A DNA stretch of 64,000 bases from assembly GCA_045539425.1 (NCBI GenBank), contig JAZQFH010000046.1:4438-68437 (forward strand), written 5' to 3'. Origin of the DNA: RUG14871 sp045539425. GTDB lineage: Bacteria > Bacillota_I > Bacilli_A > Erysipelotrichales > Erysipelotrichaceae. Each line of letters starts with the position of its first letter. Position 1 is the stretch's first letter. This document shows, one piece after another, positions 17,071-26,072 of this stretch. The notes under the pieces are model-generated. The model was given only the letters and a program-made list of their open reading frames with translations. It did not search any database and was not told the DNA's origin. The position numbers and the translations under genes are program-made.

Positions 17071-18630
17071 CTAGTTGGCATCCGTCAGGATCTTCTTCGG
17101 GTTGAAGCGCATGATCATAAAGGACGGAATCAGGGTAGAGACAAATACCACACCCAGACCCAGAGCATAGATCTCACCGATGATCACCGGGTTGATCTTG
17201 ACATCGTATTCACTCAGCATGTCTTCCTGCGTGATGGTCGTGAAGTAGTCGTCTTCCCCGTAATAGTAGTAATCTTCCTCTTCCGGGTTTCTTGTCGTCA
17301 TCTGGTAGTCTAATACCACCTGACCGACCTTCCGGGAAATCAGCGAGCCGCTGGCGACTGCCAGGGTAAAGCCGATGATGGCCACGATGGCCAGCTCTAA
17401 GAACAGCTGTCCGACGACCTTGATCTTGGAGACGCCCATGGAGAGCAGAATACCGATCTCGTGTTCCCTGTTTTTCATGGTTAAGGCTGTGACAAGCGTG
17501 ATGATAACCACGGCATTGATTACAACGATCCAGACGATGATGTTGGAGAATAAACTCATCGTATCTAGCGGTTTGGCGAAACGGTTGAACATGTCATCGT
17601 TCGCATCCAGCTTGGTGAACTGCGGAATCTTGTCTGCGTTTTCCTTGACGAATTCTTCCACATAGAGCGGATCATCCAGTAAGATCACCTTTTCTCCGTT
17701 ATACATATCATCTTCCGTCGGCCGGTTTTCCGGATTGGAATAGTATTCATCTTCCGGCCACATGGATGCGTAATAGTCCCACATTCTGTTCTGCAGATCC
17801 ACTAAGATCCGCTTGACGCAGGTATCCGGGCACAGGATCACGTTCTCATTGCGGTACTGTGCAAACTGGTTTCTCCAGGATTCATTTTCCGAAATCTCTT
17901 CCGTATTCTTATAGATACCGACGATTTCGAAATCAACCGTCGTTTCGATGGTGTCATCCTGTAACATCTGCTTGATGTACGGTTCCGCCACATCCACGCG
18001 GATCCGGCTTCCCAGCGTGAGGTTGTTCGCTCTGGCCAGCTCTTCCGTAATCAGGCAGACGGCATTGCCGTTTTTAATATCATCCTTACTGTAGAAGTGG
18101 CCGCTGGTAATTTCATAGGTTCCTTCTGCCACCTGAACCATATTGTCCATATGGTTGGCAAGGATGCGGCAGTCCTGCTCACGGTATTCGTATTCTTCCG
18201 GGGAAGGCATATCCACATCATCGTAAATGACTACGCCTCCGCTGCCAGAATTGTTATTTTCCCCCGGGATTGGATCGAATCCATCCGAATAGCCGTAGAG
18301 TTCCATGATGTCATTGGCTGCCTCAACATGCTCATTGTCCAGAATCTTTTCGAAATCGGAAGATCTCAGCCGCGGGAAATTGTTATAAGCCTCTTCCATT
18401 TCCTCTTCGCTCAGATCCCGGATATATCTCTGCCAGGCATTGTAGTCCACCGTATATTTGATGACCGGCTTCATTTTCAGACGCGTCATCTTCTTGGCAT
18501 TTTCACTTGCGTAGGAAACTCCCAGTCCGATGATGACCAGATTTCCGATAACGAAGAATGTGATTGCCAGTAAAATCGCCTTCGTTTTTGAACGCGCCAC
18601 ATTCTTCAGTGCTCGCTTGATAAAGTTCAT
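17071..18630 (-). CDS. FtsX/MacB-type ABC permease with large extracytoplasmic domain
   Basis: 519 residues. One helix lies near the N-terminus (ILLAITFFVIGNLVIIGLGV), followed by an extracytoplasmic domain of about 320 residues rich in acidic residues. Three C-terminal helices then follow (about 365-385, 412-435 and 484-505) with the family stretch LTMKNREHEIGILLSMGVSK between them. This is the MacB/FtsX topology. A second short acidic loop (PEEEDYYYYGEDDYFT) sits between the last two helices. RBS AAGGAGAAGAAT before the ATG at 18630. It lies 17 bases after the PASTA gene and is very probably part of the same complex or pathway. Confidence 0.92.
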   Translation of the reverse strand: MNFIKRALKNVARSKTKAILLAITFFVIGNLVIIGLGVSYASENAKKMTRLKMKPVIKYTVDYNAWQRYIRDLSEEEMEEAYNNFPRLRSSDFEKILDNEHVEAANDIMELYGYSDGFDPIPGENNNSGSGGVVIYDDVDMPSPEEYEYREQDCRILANHMDNMVQVAEGTYEITSGHFYSKDDIKNGNAVCLITEELARANNLTLGSRIRVDVAEPYIKQMLQDDTIETTVDFEIVGIYKNTEEISENESWRNQFAQYRNENVILCPDTCVKRILVDLQNRMWDYYASMWPEDEYYSNPENRPTEDDMYNGEKVILLDDPLYVEEFVKENADKIPQFTKLDANDDMFNRFAKPLDTMSLFSNIIVWIVVINAVVIITLVTALTMKNREHEIGILLSMGVSKIKVVGQLFLELAIVAIIGFTLAVASGSLISRKVGQVVLDYQMTTRNPEEEDYYYYGEDDYFTTITQEDMLSEYDVKINPVIIGEIYALGLGVVFVSTLIPSFMIMRFNPKKILTDAN

Positions 18631-18647
18631 ATTCTTCTCCTTGACCT

Positions 18648-20141
18648 CTATTGTGCGTTACTGTCGTAGATCGTAACGTTGATAATCGTGTTTTCCGAAA
18701 TGTAGGATTCCCCCTTCAGCGGCATTCTGTCGCTGCGGGAAACTTCCATGATCGTGCCGTCCTTATCGATTCCTTCCGTCGCGGAAGTATATTTTCGGAT
18801 GATCTTGACGCCCTTCGCTTCCGCTGCCGCAAACAGCTGCTGAACCAGTTCGTCCTGCTCACTGTAGTTGTATGGATTTGCGACCAGATCTTCCCATTTC
18901 AGTCCTTCGATGTTTTCCAGCCAGATATTGTCACCCTTGGAAAGAACGACATCCGCAACCACCTGATTATTGTCAACCCGTTCTGAGATGGAAATAACCT
19001 GATCCGGCGCCTTGGTCGTATCGAGATGGTATGTATAGTTCACCGTGATGCGGCCGTTTTTCGACTGGATCTCCCTTACCTTCGCATCCACTTCCTGCTT
19101 CGTTGTGCATTCCATGACTGTCGGCTTACCTAAGGAAACGATGACTTTCTGTTTGTCTCCCGGCTGCACGACCGTTCCGGCTGCGATCTGCTGGAAGATC
19201 AGTTCATCCTTCGGTGTCTGCATGTGGTATTCTTCGGAATACTTCAGCAGAATTCCGTTATCTGCGCACCACTCCTGAACTTCCTCATATTTCCAGCCGC
19301 CGAAGTAGACCATGCGGATCACTTTGCCTTTGGAAACCGTGCAGGTGATGACATCACCCTCTTTGATCTTGTCATCCTTCTTGACGGAGCAGGTGATGAT
19401 CTTGCCTGCTTCCACACTGTCGGAAGAGACTTCCGAGGATTTTACCGTAACCTTCTTGCTTTCCGCCCAGGACTGCAGAGTGTAGAGGTCCTTGCCCACG
19501 AAGTCCTGATCCACCGTGACCGTGACGGCCGGTTTCGGACCCTTGGAGACATTGATCGTTAAGGCGGATCCTCTCTGGAATTCCGACTCATCAATGTTTC
19601 TCAGATCATAGGAGATGACCTGATTTTCCGGCACCGTGCTGTCGTATGCCGTGGAAACACGGGTATTGCTGAGCTTGTTCTCCTTGATCCAGGCATTGAT
19701 CTCGCTCAGTGTCATGGATTTCAGATCCGGGAAAGTGATCTTTTCCTGCGGGTCTGCACCCTGAGAGACCTCGAAGGTAACCTTGACATCCTTTTTGATC
19801 TTTGTGCCCGGTTCCACGCTCTGGGAAATGATGATTTCCTCATTGTATTCATTGGAATATACACGCGTTAACACGACACCCGTGCTTTCGATTTCATACT
19901 GTCTTGCCCATGCGGAGAAATCACTGACCCGTTTGCCGACGAAGTTCTCCATCGTAATGCGCGGGGCAAAGAATAAAAAATACGCTCCCACTGCCAGTGC
20001 CGCCAGTGCCACCAAAGCAATAACGAGCAGACCGACATTCAGCGGTTTCTTATCTACGCGGACAACCTTCTCCTCCGCAAAGCTCGCGGGTTTCTTTTCC
20101 GTTTCCTCTGCGATGCTGCCCAAAAAATCTTTCTGTGCCAT
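18648..20141 (-). CDS. Membrane-anchored PASTA-repeat protein without kinase domain
   Basis: 497 residues. A cytoplasmic N-terminus of about 34 residues (rich in Glu, Lys and Ser) is followed by one helix (LNVGLLVIALVALAALAVGAY) and then about six tandem repeats of 60-70 residues with PASTA features. These are an N-terminal beta start, a helix ending in AW/SW/EW (for example SAWARQYEI and NAWIKENKL) and a C-terminal strand of the type VTFEVSQG or LTINVSKG. PASTA domains bind peptidoglycan fragments or mediate dimerisation in Stk1/PknB kinases. No kinase domain is present here. It is the first gene of an operon with an FtsX-like permease and its ATPase, suggesting that a cell-wall signal is passed to that ABC complex; this is inference. 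Confidence 0.88.
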   Translation of the reverse strand: MAQKDFLGSIAEETEKKPASFAEEKVVRVDKKPLNVGLLVIALVALAALAVGAYFLFFAPRITMENFVGKRVSDFSAWARQYEIESTGVVLTRVYSNEYNEEIIISQSVEPGTKIKKDVKVTFEVSQGADPQEKITFPDLKSMTLSEINAWIKENKLSNTRVSTAYDSTVPENQVISYDLRNIDESEFQRGSALTINVSKGPKPAVTVTVDQDFVGKDLYTLQSWAESKKVTVKSSEVSSDSVEAGKIITCSVKKDDKIKEGDVITCTVSKGKVIRMVYFGGWKYEEVQEWCADNGILLKYSEEYHMQTPKDELIFQQIAAGTVVQPGDKQKVIVSLGKPTVMECTTKQEVDAKVREIQSKNGRITVNYTYHLDTTKAPDQVISISERVDNNQVVADVVLSKGDNIWLENIEGLKWEDLVANPYNYSEQDELVQQLFAAAEAKGVKIIRKYTSATEGIDKDGTIMEVSRSDRMPLKGESYISENTIINVTIYDSNAQ

Positions 20142-20365
20142 ATCTATTACCTCTCTATCTTATAATATATATCCATTTGGTTCTGTTCTTCTATTTACGG
20201 ATAAGATGCCTGAAATACCCTGCAAGTTGCATCTTATACTACTATCTTACCATAGCGCAGTGAAGTCATCGCTTAAGAAATCATGAACTTCCCCTCTACA
20301 CTTCATAGATACGCGGACTTCTGTACTAATTGTACTAGTGATATTTAGCCAAATCAACCCCTGAT

Positions 20366-20394
20366 TTGCCTCAGATAGGCAAAAGTGTTAAAAT
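20366..20394 (+). promoter_or_regulatory. Promoter of the secreted protein gene, apparently leaderless
   Basis: TTGCCT (20366-20371), a 17-base spacer, TG at 20386-20387, and TAAAAT (20389-20394). The start codon is at 20401, only 6 bases after the -10, so transcription should begin at about the ATG. No ribosome binding site is available. Confidence 0.55.
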
Positions 20395-20400
20395 GGTGGC

Positions 20401-21129
20401 ATGATGAAAAAGGTGTTACGCAACAACGTGATTTCACTTCTGGTGCTCTTCAGCGCCCTTTCTTTCCTTGCATCTCCGCTGCATGCGGAAGAGGAGGAAG
20501 AGAAGAAAGTCTCCGCCACACCGATGGCAGACAGGCTGCGCTATTCCGATGAGGAGATCGAAGACAAGAAGGAAGATGAATCCGGTGAGAATATTATTCT
20601 GAACAAGACGATCAAAAACATCTACCGCAATTACGATACGGAAGAAGTTTCGGTCAAGATCAGCGGAAAGAACAAGACCTATATGGACTACCGCTCCATT
20701 ACCGCCAAGGGTTCCACCCAGTACAAATACATCCGCAACAACATGAGCGTGGATGAAACGACGGGACTGCTGGTTGATGAGGAAGGCTTCATCGGAGCCG
20801 CCCTCGGATCCTACTTCGGCAAGATTGGCGAAAAATACCTCTTCACGCTGAGCACGGGTGTCGTCATCCCGATCGTCAAGGCGGAAGAAAAAGCCGACGC
20901 GGACTGCGATGAGAGCGGCTACTATGCCACGGCAGACAACAGCGTCATTGAGTTTCTGATTCACAAGCAGATTGCCGGCAGCTACTTCGGCTGGTGGGGA
21001 AACGGATACATCCTCTCCGGAAACTTCAACAACTATCCGGAATTCCGGGGCTCCTTCGAAAAGATTGAGCACTGCATTGAAAAAGCGGAAGAAGATAGCG
21101 AAGAAACAGCAGAGCCTTCAGACAACTAG
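20401..21129 (+). CDS. Secreted protein of unknown function
   Basis: 242 residues. A signal peptide (LLVLFSALSFLASPLHA) is followed by a run of Glu/Lys and then a globular domain from about residue 60 (IILNKTIKNIYRNYDTEEV...). That domain contains GAALGSYFGKIGEKYLFTLSTGVVIPIV, a stretch that looks conserved in a recurring family of Firmicutes secreted proteins that I cannot name with confidence. C-terminus acidic and probably disordered. It is a single plus-strand gene opposite to its neighbours. Its message appears leaderless. The stop codon lies inside the loop of its terminator, shared with the convergent aminotransferase gene. Confidence 0.8.
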   Translation: MMKKVLRNNVISLLVLFSALSFLASPLHAEEEEEKKVSATPMADRLRYSDEEIEDKKEDESGENIILNKTIKNIYRNYDTEEVSVKISGKNKTYMDYRSITAKGSTQYKYIRNNMSVDETTGLLVDEEGFIGAALGSYFGKIGEKYLFTLSTGVVIPIVKAEEKADADCDESGYYATADNSVIEFLIHKQIAGSYFGWWGNGYILSGNFNNYPEFRGSFEKIEHCIEKAEEDSEETAEPSDN

Positions 21130-21147
21130 TCTGAAGGCTCTTTTTTA
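21111..21147. terminator. Shared convergent terminator
   Basis: A perfect 13-base stem (21111-21123 with 21129-21141) around a 5-base loop that contains the TAG stop of the plus-strand gene. T6ATT follows on the plus side. The minus-strand aminotransferase stops at 21145, so the same stem could also end that transcript. Confidence 0.85.
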
Positions 21148-22314
21148 TTGTTTATGATTCTTTAAGAAGTGCTCCAGTTTGGCAATTGCCGCCTTGAGCT
21201 GCTCCAGCGAATAGGCATAGGAAATACGGACATATCCCTCTCCGCTCTCACCGAACGCATTACCCGGAACCAGGGCCAGATTCTCTTCATCCAGAAGCGT
21301 TTCACAGAACGCTTCCGAGCTCATTCCCGTCACCCCGATATAGGGGAACACATAGAAGGCTCCTTCCGGAAGATGCGTCGTTAAGCCGATGCGGTTGAGT
21401 TCCTTCACCAGATAGTTTCTTCTCTGGCGGAAGGAAAGAAACATCGTATGGATATCCTCGTCCCCGTGATTCACCGCTTCCACTGCCGCATATTGCGAGA
21501 CTGTCGGTGCGCACATGATGGTGTACTGATGGATCTTTAGGATCATGCTGATCAGATCCTTATGCGCCAGAATGTAACCGATGCGATACCCCGTCATGGA
21601 ATAGGCCTTGGAGAATCCGTTGATGACAACGGTACGCTCCTTTACCTCTTCAAATTCCGCGATGCAGCAATGCGTTCCCTCATACGTCAGCTCCGCGTAG
21701 ATCTCATCCGTGATCACATAGAGCTGATGCTTTTTTAATACCGGTACGATCGCCGCATAGTCTTCCCGCGTCATCACGCCTCCCGTCGGATTTCCCGGGA
21801 AATTGAGAATGACCGCTTTGGTCTTCGGGGTGATGGCTGCTTCGAGTGCTTCTTTTGTCAGTTTGAAACGGGTCTCTTCCTTCATCGGAATCTCCACCGT
21901 CTTCCCGCCTGCCATCTGAATGATGGAGTCATAGGCGACGTAAGCCGGTGTCGGCAGGATGACTTCGTCCCCTTCCTTTAAGATCGTACGCAGCACCAGG
22001 TCGATGGCCTCAGATCCGCCGACCGTCACGATGACATCCGTTTCCGGATCATAGCTTACATGGAAGCGTCTCTGATAATAGTTGCAGATTCCCTTACGCA
22101 GTTCCAGCAGTCCGCGGTTGCCGGTATAGAACGTACGCCCTTTTTCTATGGCGTAGATGGCCGCCTCACGGATGTGCCACGGTGTGATGAAGTCCGGCTC
22201 CCCGACACCCAGCGAAATCACGTTTTTCCGTGTCGCGGCGATATCGAAGAATTTGCGGATGCCGCTCGGTTTCAGATTCCGTATGGTCTGATTAATTTCC
22301 TCATCGAAGATCAT
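21145..22314 (-). CDS. PLP-dependent class I/II aminotransferase
   Basis: 389 residues, usual length. It starts IRNLKPSGIRKFFDIA, a hallmark of the aspartate/PatA-like subgroup. It carries NFPGNPTGGVM (substrate and PLP contacts), VITDEIYAELTYE, and the catalytic Lys in NGFSKAYSMTGYRIGY. The C-terminal RISYAYSLEQL holds the conserved substrate Arg. It transfers an amino group between an amino acid and a 2-oxo acid; the exact substrate is not predictable. Start ATG overlaps the stop of the Lrp gene (ATGA), so both are co-translated. The pairing with an Lrp regulator and a peptidase suggests amino acid salvage. Confidence 0.95.
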   Translation of the reverse strand: MIFDEEINQTIRNLKPSGIRKFFDIAATRKNVISLGVGEPDFITPWHIREAAIYAIEKGRTFYTGNRGLLELRKGICNYYQRRFHVSYDPETDVIVTVGGSEAIDLVLRTILKEGDEVILPTPAYVAYDSIIQMAGGKTVEIPMKEETRFKLTKEALEAAITPKTKAVILNFPGNPTGGVMTREDYAAIVPVLKKHQLYVITDEIYAELTYEGTHCCIAEFEEVKERTVVINGFSKAYSMTGYRIGYILAHKDLISMILKIHQYTIMCAPTVSQYAAVEAVNHGDEDIHTMFLSFRQRRNYLVKELNRIGLTTHLPEGAFYVFPYIGVTGMSSEAFCETLLDEENLALVPGNAFGESGEGYVRISYAYSLEQLKAAIAKLEHFLKNHKQ

Positions 22315-22796
22315 GGCGTCACCAGAAGCCTTTCACCGTCTTCCACACTGTCTTCCAGAATGGTTCCGCTCTGCTTGTATTCCTTTAAGATAAACATCGT
22401 CTCGGTTCCGTTGATTCCTTCCGTCGGTGCCAGTTTATGGGCGACGAAATTGCTGATCTCACGCATCGTCTTTCCATTCACCTGTAACAGGAATTCCGCC
22501 TTCCCGCTCATCAGATACAGGGAACTGACTTCCGGATAGCGGGCAATGCGCATGGCGATGCGGTCGTATCCGCTCTCCCTCTCCGGCACGCAGTTGACGG
22601 CGATGATGGCCTTGGCAATCTCCGTGTCCGCCTTATCCCAGTTGATGATCGTATGATATCCGGCGATCACCTTTTTCTCTTCCAGATCGGCAATCCGGCC
22701 GCTGATGGTTTCTTCCGTCTCATTCAGCAGCTCTGCCAGATCCTTCGGCGTATAGCGTGCGTTGTTTTCCAACAGCTGCAGTAATTCATCTAACAT
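22311..22796 (-). CDS. Lrp/AsnC-family transcriptional regulator
   Basis: 161 residues. An N-terminal winged helix (LLENNARYTPKDLAELLNETEETISGRIADLEEKKVI) is joined to a RAM/AsnC ligand-binding domain (ERESGYDRIAMRIARYPEVSSLYLMSGKAEFLLQVNG). These proteins form octamers and sense amino acids. It overlaps the upstream M28 peptidase gene by 7 bases and the downstream aminotransferase by 4, so it probably regulates its own operon. GAGGGGAAG precedes the ATG. Confidence 0.93.
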   Translation of the reverse strand: MLDELLQLLENNARYTPKDLAELLNETEETISGRIADLEEKKVIAGYHTIINWDKADTEIAKAIIAVNCVPERESGYDRIAMRIARYPEVSSLYLMSGKAEFLLQVNGKTMREISNFVAHKLAPTEGINGTETMFILKEYKQSGTILEDSVEDGERLLVTP

Positions 22797-24040
22797 GTGC
22801 TCTTCCCCTCTTTTTTCTCTCTTCCGTAATATTTGTCGATCTCATCCTTCATGTTCTGCGGGATCTCCTTTTTCACCATAACGGTGAAGGAGTTCGCCAC
22901 CCGCTCCGTGAACTGACGGACGAAATCAATATCTTCCAGTAACAGCCGCTCATCCAGATGTTCGATCACATCAAAGCGATGATGGATCTCTCCGGTTCCC
23001 GGAGACGTCAGACGCGCAAAGCTCACCGCCGGCACACCTGCATCCGCAAACGGTGTGGAGTCACTGGAATAGACGCCCTGCCGGCTTTCCAGCGGGAAAC
23101 CGACTTCCTTGGCGAAATAATCAATATAATGAACCAGGGCTTCTTCCGCCGTCGCCACCGCAACCCGCTTGCCCATGATGCTGCCAAGCATATCCAGATT
23201 GATATTCAGCCGAATCTCCTTCAAGGCATCCGGATGGTCTTTACAGTAGGCCTTGGAGCCCAGTAAGCCCCGCTCTTCCGATCCGCAGAAGAGAAAGCGC
23301 AGATGATGGCGCGGCTGATGTTCCTTAAAGTAGCGTGCCATGTCATATAGTGCCACTACACCGGTCGCGTTGTCGTAGATGCCTCTCGAATTCGGTACGC
23401 TGTCATAATGTGCCGAGAGGACGATGACTTCCTCGTTCTCGTATCCGTCCACTTCCGCGACGACGTTTCTGGATGTCTTGGTTCCTTCCGTCTGTTTCAC
23501 CGAGATGCGGACGCGCTGTGCCTGCTTCTGAACAAGCTCCATGGCATCCTCCACCTTGATGTTGATGCCGATCATTTTTCCCAGTGCCGCCAGCGGCTCG
23601 CGGAATTCCCGCTGATCCAGATCGTAGTCTTTATAATGATCGATCTTTCCGTTATAGGAGATGAAGGCTTTCGCTTTGGTATCCGCGAATTTCTTATATC
23701 CCGCAATCCCGACGTATCCGTTGACTAAAAGCACCTTGCCTTCCGCCTGCTTTTTCAGAACATCGCTCTCCTGTTCATAGTAGAGCAGATCCGCTTCCAG
23801 ATTTTCCACGCTTCCGCAGTTGTAATAGGCGGTAGCCTCATAGCTTTTCTGATACGGCGTCAGAACTTCAAAGCTGACTTTTTCAATGACGGCGCCCTGC
23901 GTTTCAAAGGTCTCCTGATATGCCTCAACTCCCGCTTCCCTAAGAGAGTTCTCGATCAGATCGGCGGCCTTGATCTCGTTTTCCGAGCCGCTCACACGCT
24001 CAAAGTATAATTCCTTCAGTAATTCGTAGGCTGTTTTCAT
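22790..24040 (-). CDS. M28-family aminopeptidase
   Basis: 416 residues, no signal peptide visible, so probably cytoplasmic. It has a PA-domain-like insert in the first third. The M28 zinc sites are in SAHYDSVPNSRGIYDNATG (His and Asp ligands), CGSEERGLLGS (Glu base and ligand), INLDMLGS and GEIHHRFD. It removes N-terminal residues from peptides. It is the first gene of the operon with Lrp and the aminotransferase, which fits peptide use as a nitrogen or energy source. GAGGAAAC lies before the ATG at 24040. Confidence 0.93.
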   Translation of the reverse strand: MKTAYELLKELYFERVSGSENEIKAADLIENSLREAGVEAYQETFETQGAVIEKVSFEVLTPYQKSYEATAYYNCGSVENLEADLLYYEQESDVLKKQAEGKVLLVNGYVGIAGYKKFADTKAKAFISYNGKIDHYKDYDLDQREFREPLAALGKMIGINIKVEDAMELVQKQAQRVRISVKQTEGTKTSRNVVAEVDGYENEEVIVLSAHYDSVPNSRGIYDNATGVVALYDMARYFKEHQPRHHLRFLFCGSEERGLLGSKAYCKDHPDALKEIRLNINLDMLGSIMGKRVAVATAEEALVHYIDYFAKEVGFPLESRQGVYSSDSTPFADAGVPAVSFARLTSPGTGEIHHRFDVIEHLDERLLLEDIDFVRQFTERVANSFTVMVKKEIPQNMKDEIDKYYGREKKEGKSTC

Positions 24041-24089
24041 AGGCGTTTCCTCATATATATGTAATACTTTATCACGAGTTTTTCAAAAG

Positions 24090-24113
24090 AAAAAGAGGAG
24101 ATTACTCTCCTCT
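24090..24113 (-). terminator. Terminator after uvrB
   Basis: AGAGGAG (24094-24100) pairs with CTCCTCT (24107-24113) around a 6-base loop, followed on the minus strand by TTTTCTTTTG. The uvrB stop codon at 24102 sits inside the loop. Confidence 0.85.
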
Positions 24114-26072
24114 GATTTCGATAATAATATCCCGGAGCTCCGCTGCCCGCTCGAAGTCGAGCACTCTTGCGGCTTCCTTCATTTCCTTTTCCAGAGACGC
24201 CAGCAGCTGTTCTTTGGCCACTTTGTCGTTTTTGGTTTTCTTCTTCATGTATCGGGAAGTCATCTCCTTGGTTTCCTTGCCATGGATCGCTTCGCGGATC
24301 TCTTTCTTGATCGTCGTCGGTGTGATGTTGTGTACGCGGTTGTACTCTTCCTGGATTGCCCGGCGGCGGTTGGTCTCCTCGATTGCGTTACGCATCGAGT
24401 CCGTCATGCTGTCGGCATAGAGGAACACTTCGCCGTTGGCGTTACGTGCCGCTCGTCCGATCGTCTGAATCAGTGAACGCGTCGAACGCAGAAAACCTTC
24501 CTTATCGGCATCAAGAATCGCCACTAAGGAGACTTCCGGAATGTCCAGACCTTCTCTTAGGAGGTTGATGCCGACCAGGACATCGTACTTGCCTTTCCGC
24601 AGATCGCGGATGATATCCGTCCGCTCCAGCGTCTTGGTTTCATGATGCAGATAGACGACCTTCAGATTCATCTTCTTCAGATAAGCCGTCAGCTCCTCCG
24701 CCATCTTCACCGTCAGCGTCGTGATCAGCACGCGCTCGTTGCGTTTGGAGCGCAGCTGGATCTGATCGATGATGTCATCGATCTGTCCCGCACTCGGCTT
24801 GACCGTAATCTTCGGATCCAGAAGTCCCGTTGGCCGGATGATCTGTTCCACCGTATGGTTGTCCACTTTCTCAAGCTCGTAATCGCCCGGGGTTGCCGAG
24901 ACGAAGATGGCCTGGTTGACCATGCCTTCCCACTCCTCAAAGCGCATCGGACGGTTGTCCAGTGCACTCGGAAGGCGGAAGCCGTAATCCACCAGCACCT
25001 GCTTTCTGGCCCTGTCCCCGTTAAACATGCCGCGGATCTGCGGAATGGAGACATGGCTCTCATCCACCACCAGCAGGAAATCCTTCGGGAAGTAGTCATA
25101 GAGATTCCACGGACGCACACCCGGTTTTCTGCCGTCGATATGCATGGAGTAGTTCTCAATCCCGCTGCAGTAACCAAACTCACGCAGCGCTTCCAGATCG
25201 TAGCGTGTGCGCTGCTCGAGCCGTTCGTATTCCAGCGGCTTGTTGTTATCCTTAAAGTACTGCAGGCGTTCTTCCAGCTCCGCTTCGATATTGTCACAGG
25301 CGTGGCGGATCGATTCGATGTTCCGCGCATATTCCGTTGCCGGGAAGATATTGTAGACCGTAAAGCTGTTTAAGACCTTGTTTGTGACCGGATGTACTTC
25401 ACTGATCCGCTCGATTTCATCATCAAACATCTCGATTCTGAGACGGAACTCATCCACATAGCCGAGGCAGACTTCAATGGAATCCCCGCGGACGCGGAAG
25501 GTTCCGCGCACCTGGTCCATATCGTTCCGCTTGTACTGCCGCTCCACCAGCATGCGCAATAGTTCATTGCGGTCCCACTTCTCCCCGACATGGATCGTGA
25601 AGAACATGTCCTTGTAGAGGTTCGGGTCCGAACTCGCATAGATGCTGGCAACGGAAGCCACGATGATCGTGTCCCTTCTGCCCAGTACCGCATTCAGTGC
25701 CGCCATCCGGAGCATGTCCAGCTCATCATTGATCATGGCCGTCTTCTCGATGTAGGTATCCGTCTTCGGCACGTAGGCTTCCGGCTGATAGTAATCGAAG
25801 TTGGAGACGAAGTATTCCACGCGGTTATGCGGGAAGAGTTCCTTGAACTCCGAATAGAGCTGGCCGGCCAGCGTCTTGTTATGGACGAAGACGAGGGTCG
25901 GCTTCTGGACGTTCTGGATCACATTGGCGATGGTGAACGTTTTCCCGGTTCCGGTCGCGCCTAAAAGAACCTGGTATTTCTCATTGTTGAGAACACCGGC
26001 TGTCAGTTCTCTGATTGCCTCCGGCTGGTCCCCGGTCGGCTGGAATGGGGAAACAAGTTCAAATTTATTCAT
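24102..26072 (-). CDS. uvrB: UvrABC excinuclease subunit B
   Basis: 656 residues, full length. Walker A GATGTGKT at 38-45, the beta-hairpin region with YYQPEAYVPKTDTYIEK, DESHVSIPQIRGMFNGDR, helicase motifs VGINLLREGLDIPEVSLVAILDADKEGFLR and QTIGRAARN, and a C-terminal UVR domain (LEKEMKEAARVLDFERAAELRD) that contacts UvrC. UvrB verifies damage handed over by UvrA and loads UvrC. The ATG overlaps the end of the S41 protease gene by 8 bases, so the two are co-transcribed. This coupling of a protease with uvrB is by position only. Confidence 0.97.
   Translation of the reverse strand: MNKFELVSPFQPTGDQPEAIRELTAGVLNNEKYQVLLGATGTGKTFTIANVIQNVQKPTLVFVHNKTLAGQLYSEFKELFPHNRVEYFVSNFDYYQPEAYVPKTDTYIEKTAMINDELDMLRMAALNAVLGRRDTIIVASVASIYASSDPNLYKDMFFTIHVGEKWDRNELLRMLVERQYKRNDMDQVRGTFRVRGDSIEVCLGYVDEFRLRIEMFDDEIERISEVHPVTNKVLNSFTVYNIFPATEYARNIESIRHACDNIEAELEERLQYFKDNNKPLEYERLEQRTRYDLEALREFGYCSGIENYSMHIDGRKPGVRPWNLYDYFPKDFLLVVDESHVSIPQIRGMFNGDRARKQVLVDYGFRLPSALDNRPMRFEEWEGMVNQAIFVSATPGDYELEKVDNHTVEQIIRPTGLLDPKITVKPSAGQIDDIIDQIQLRSKRNERVLITTLTVKMAEELTAYLKKMNLKVVYLHHETKTLERTDIIRDLRKGKYDVLVGINLLREGLDIPEVSLVAILDADKEGFLRSTRSLIQTIGRAARNANGEVFLYADSMTDSMRNAIEETNRRRAIQEEYNRVHNITPTTIKKEIREAIHGKETKEMTSRYMKKKTKNDKVAKEQLLASLEKEMKEAARVLDFERAAELRDIIIEIRGE

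Noticed and set aside
24642..25373. 243-codon plus-strand ORF opposite uvrB
   Set aside because: It is a shadow on the antisense strand of a highly conserved gene.
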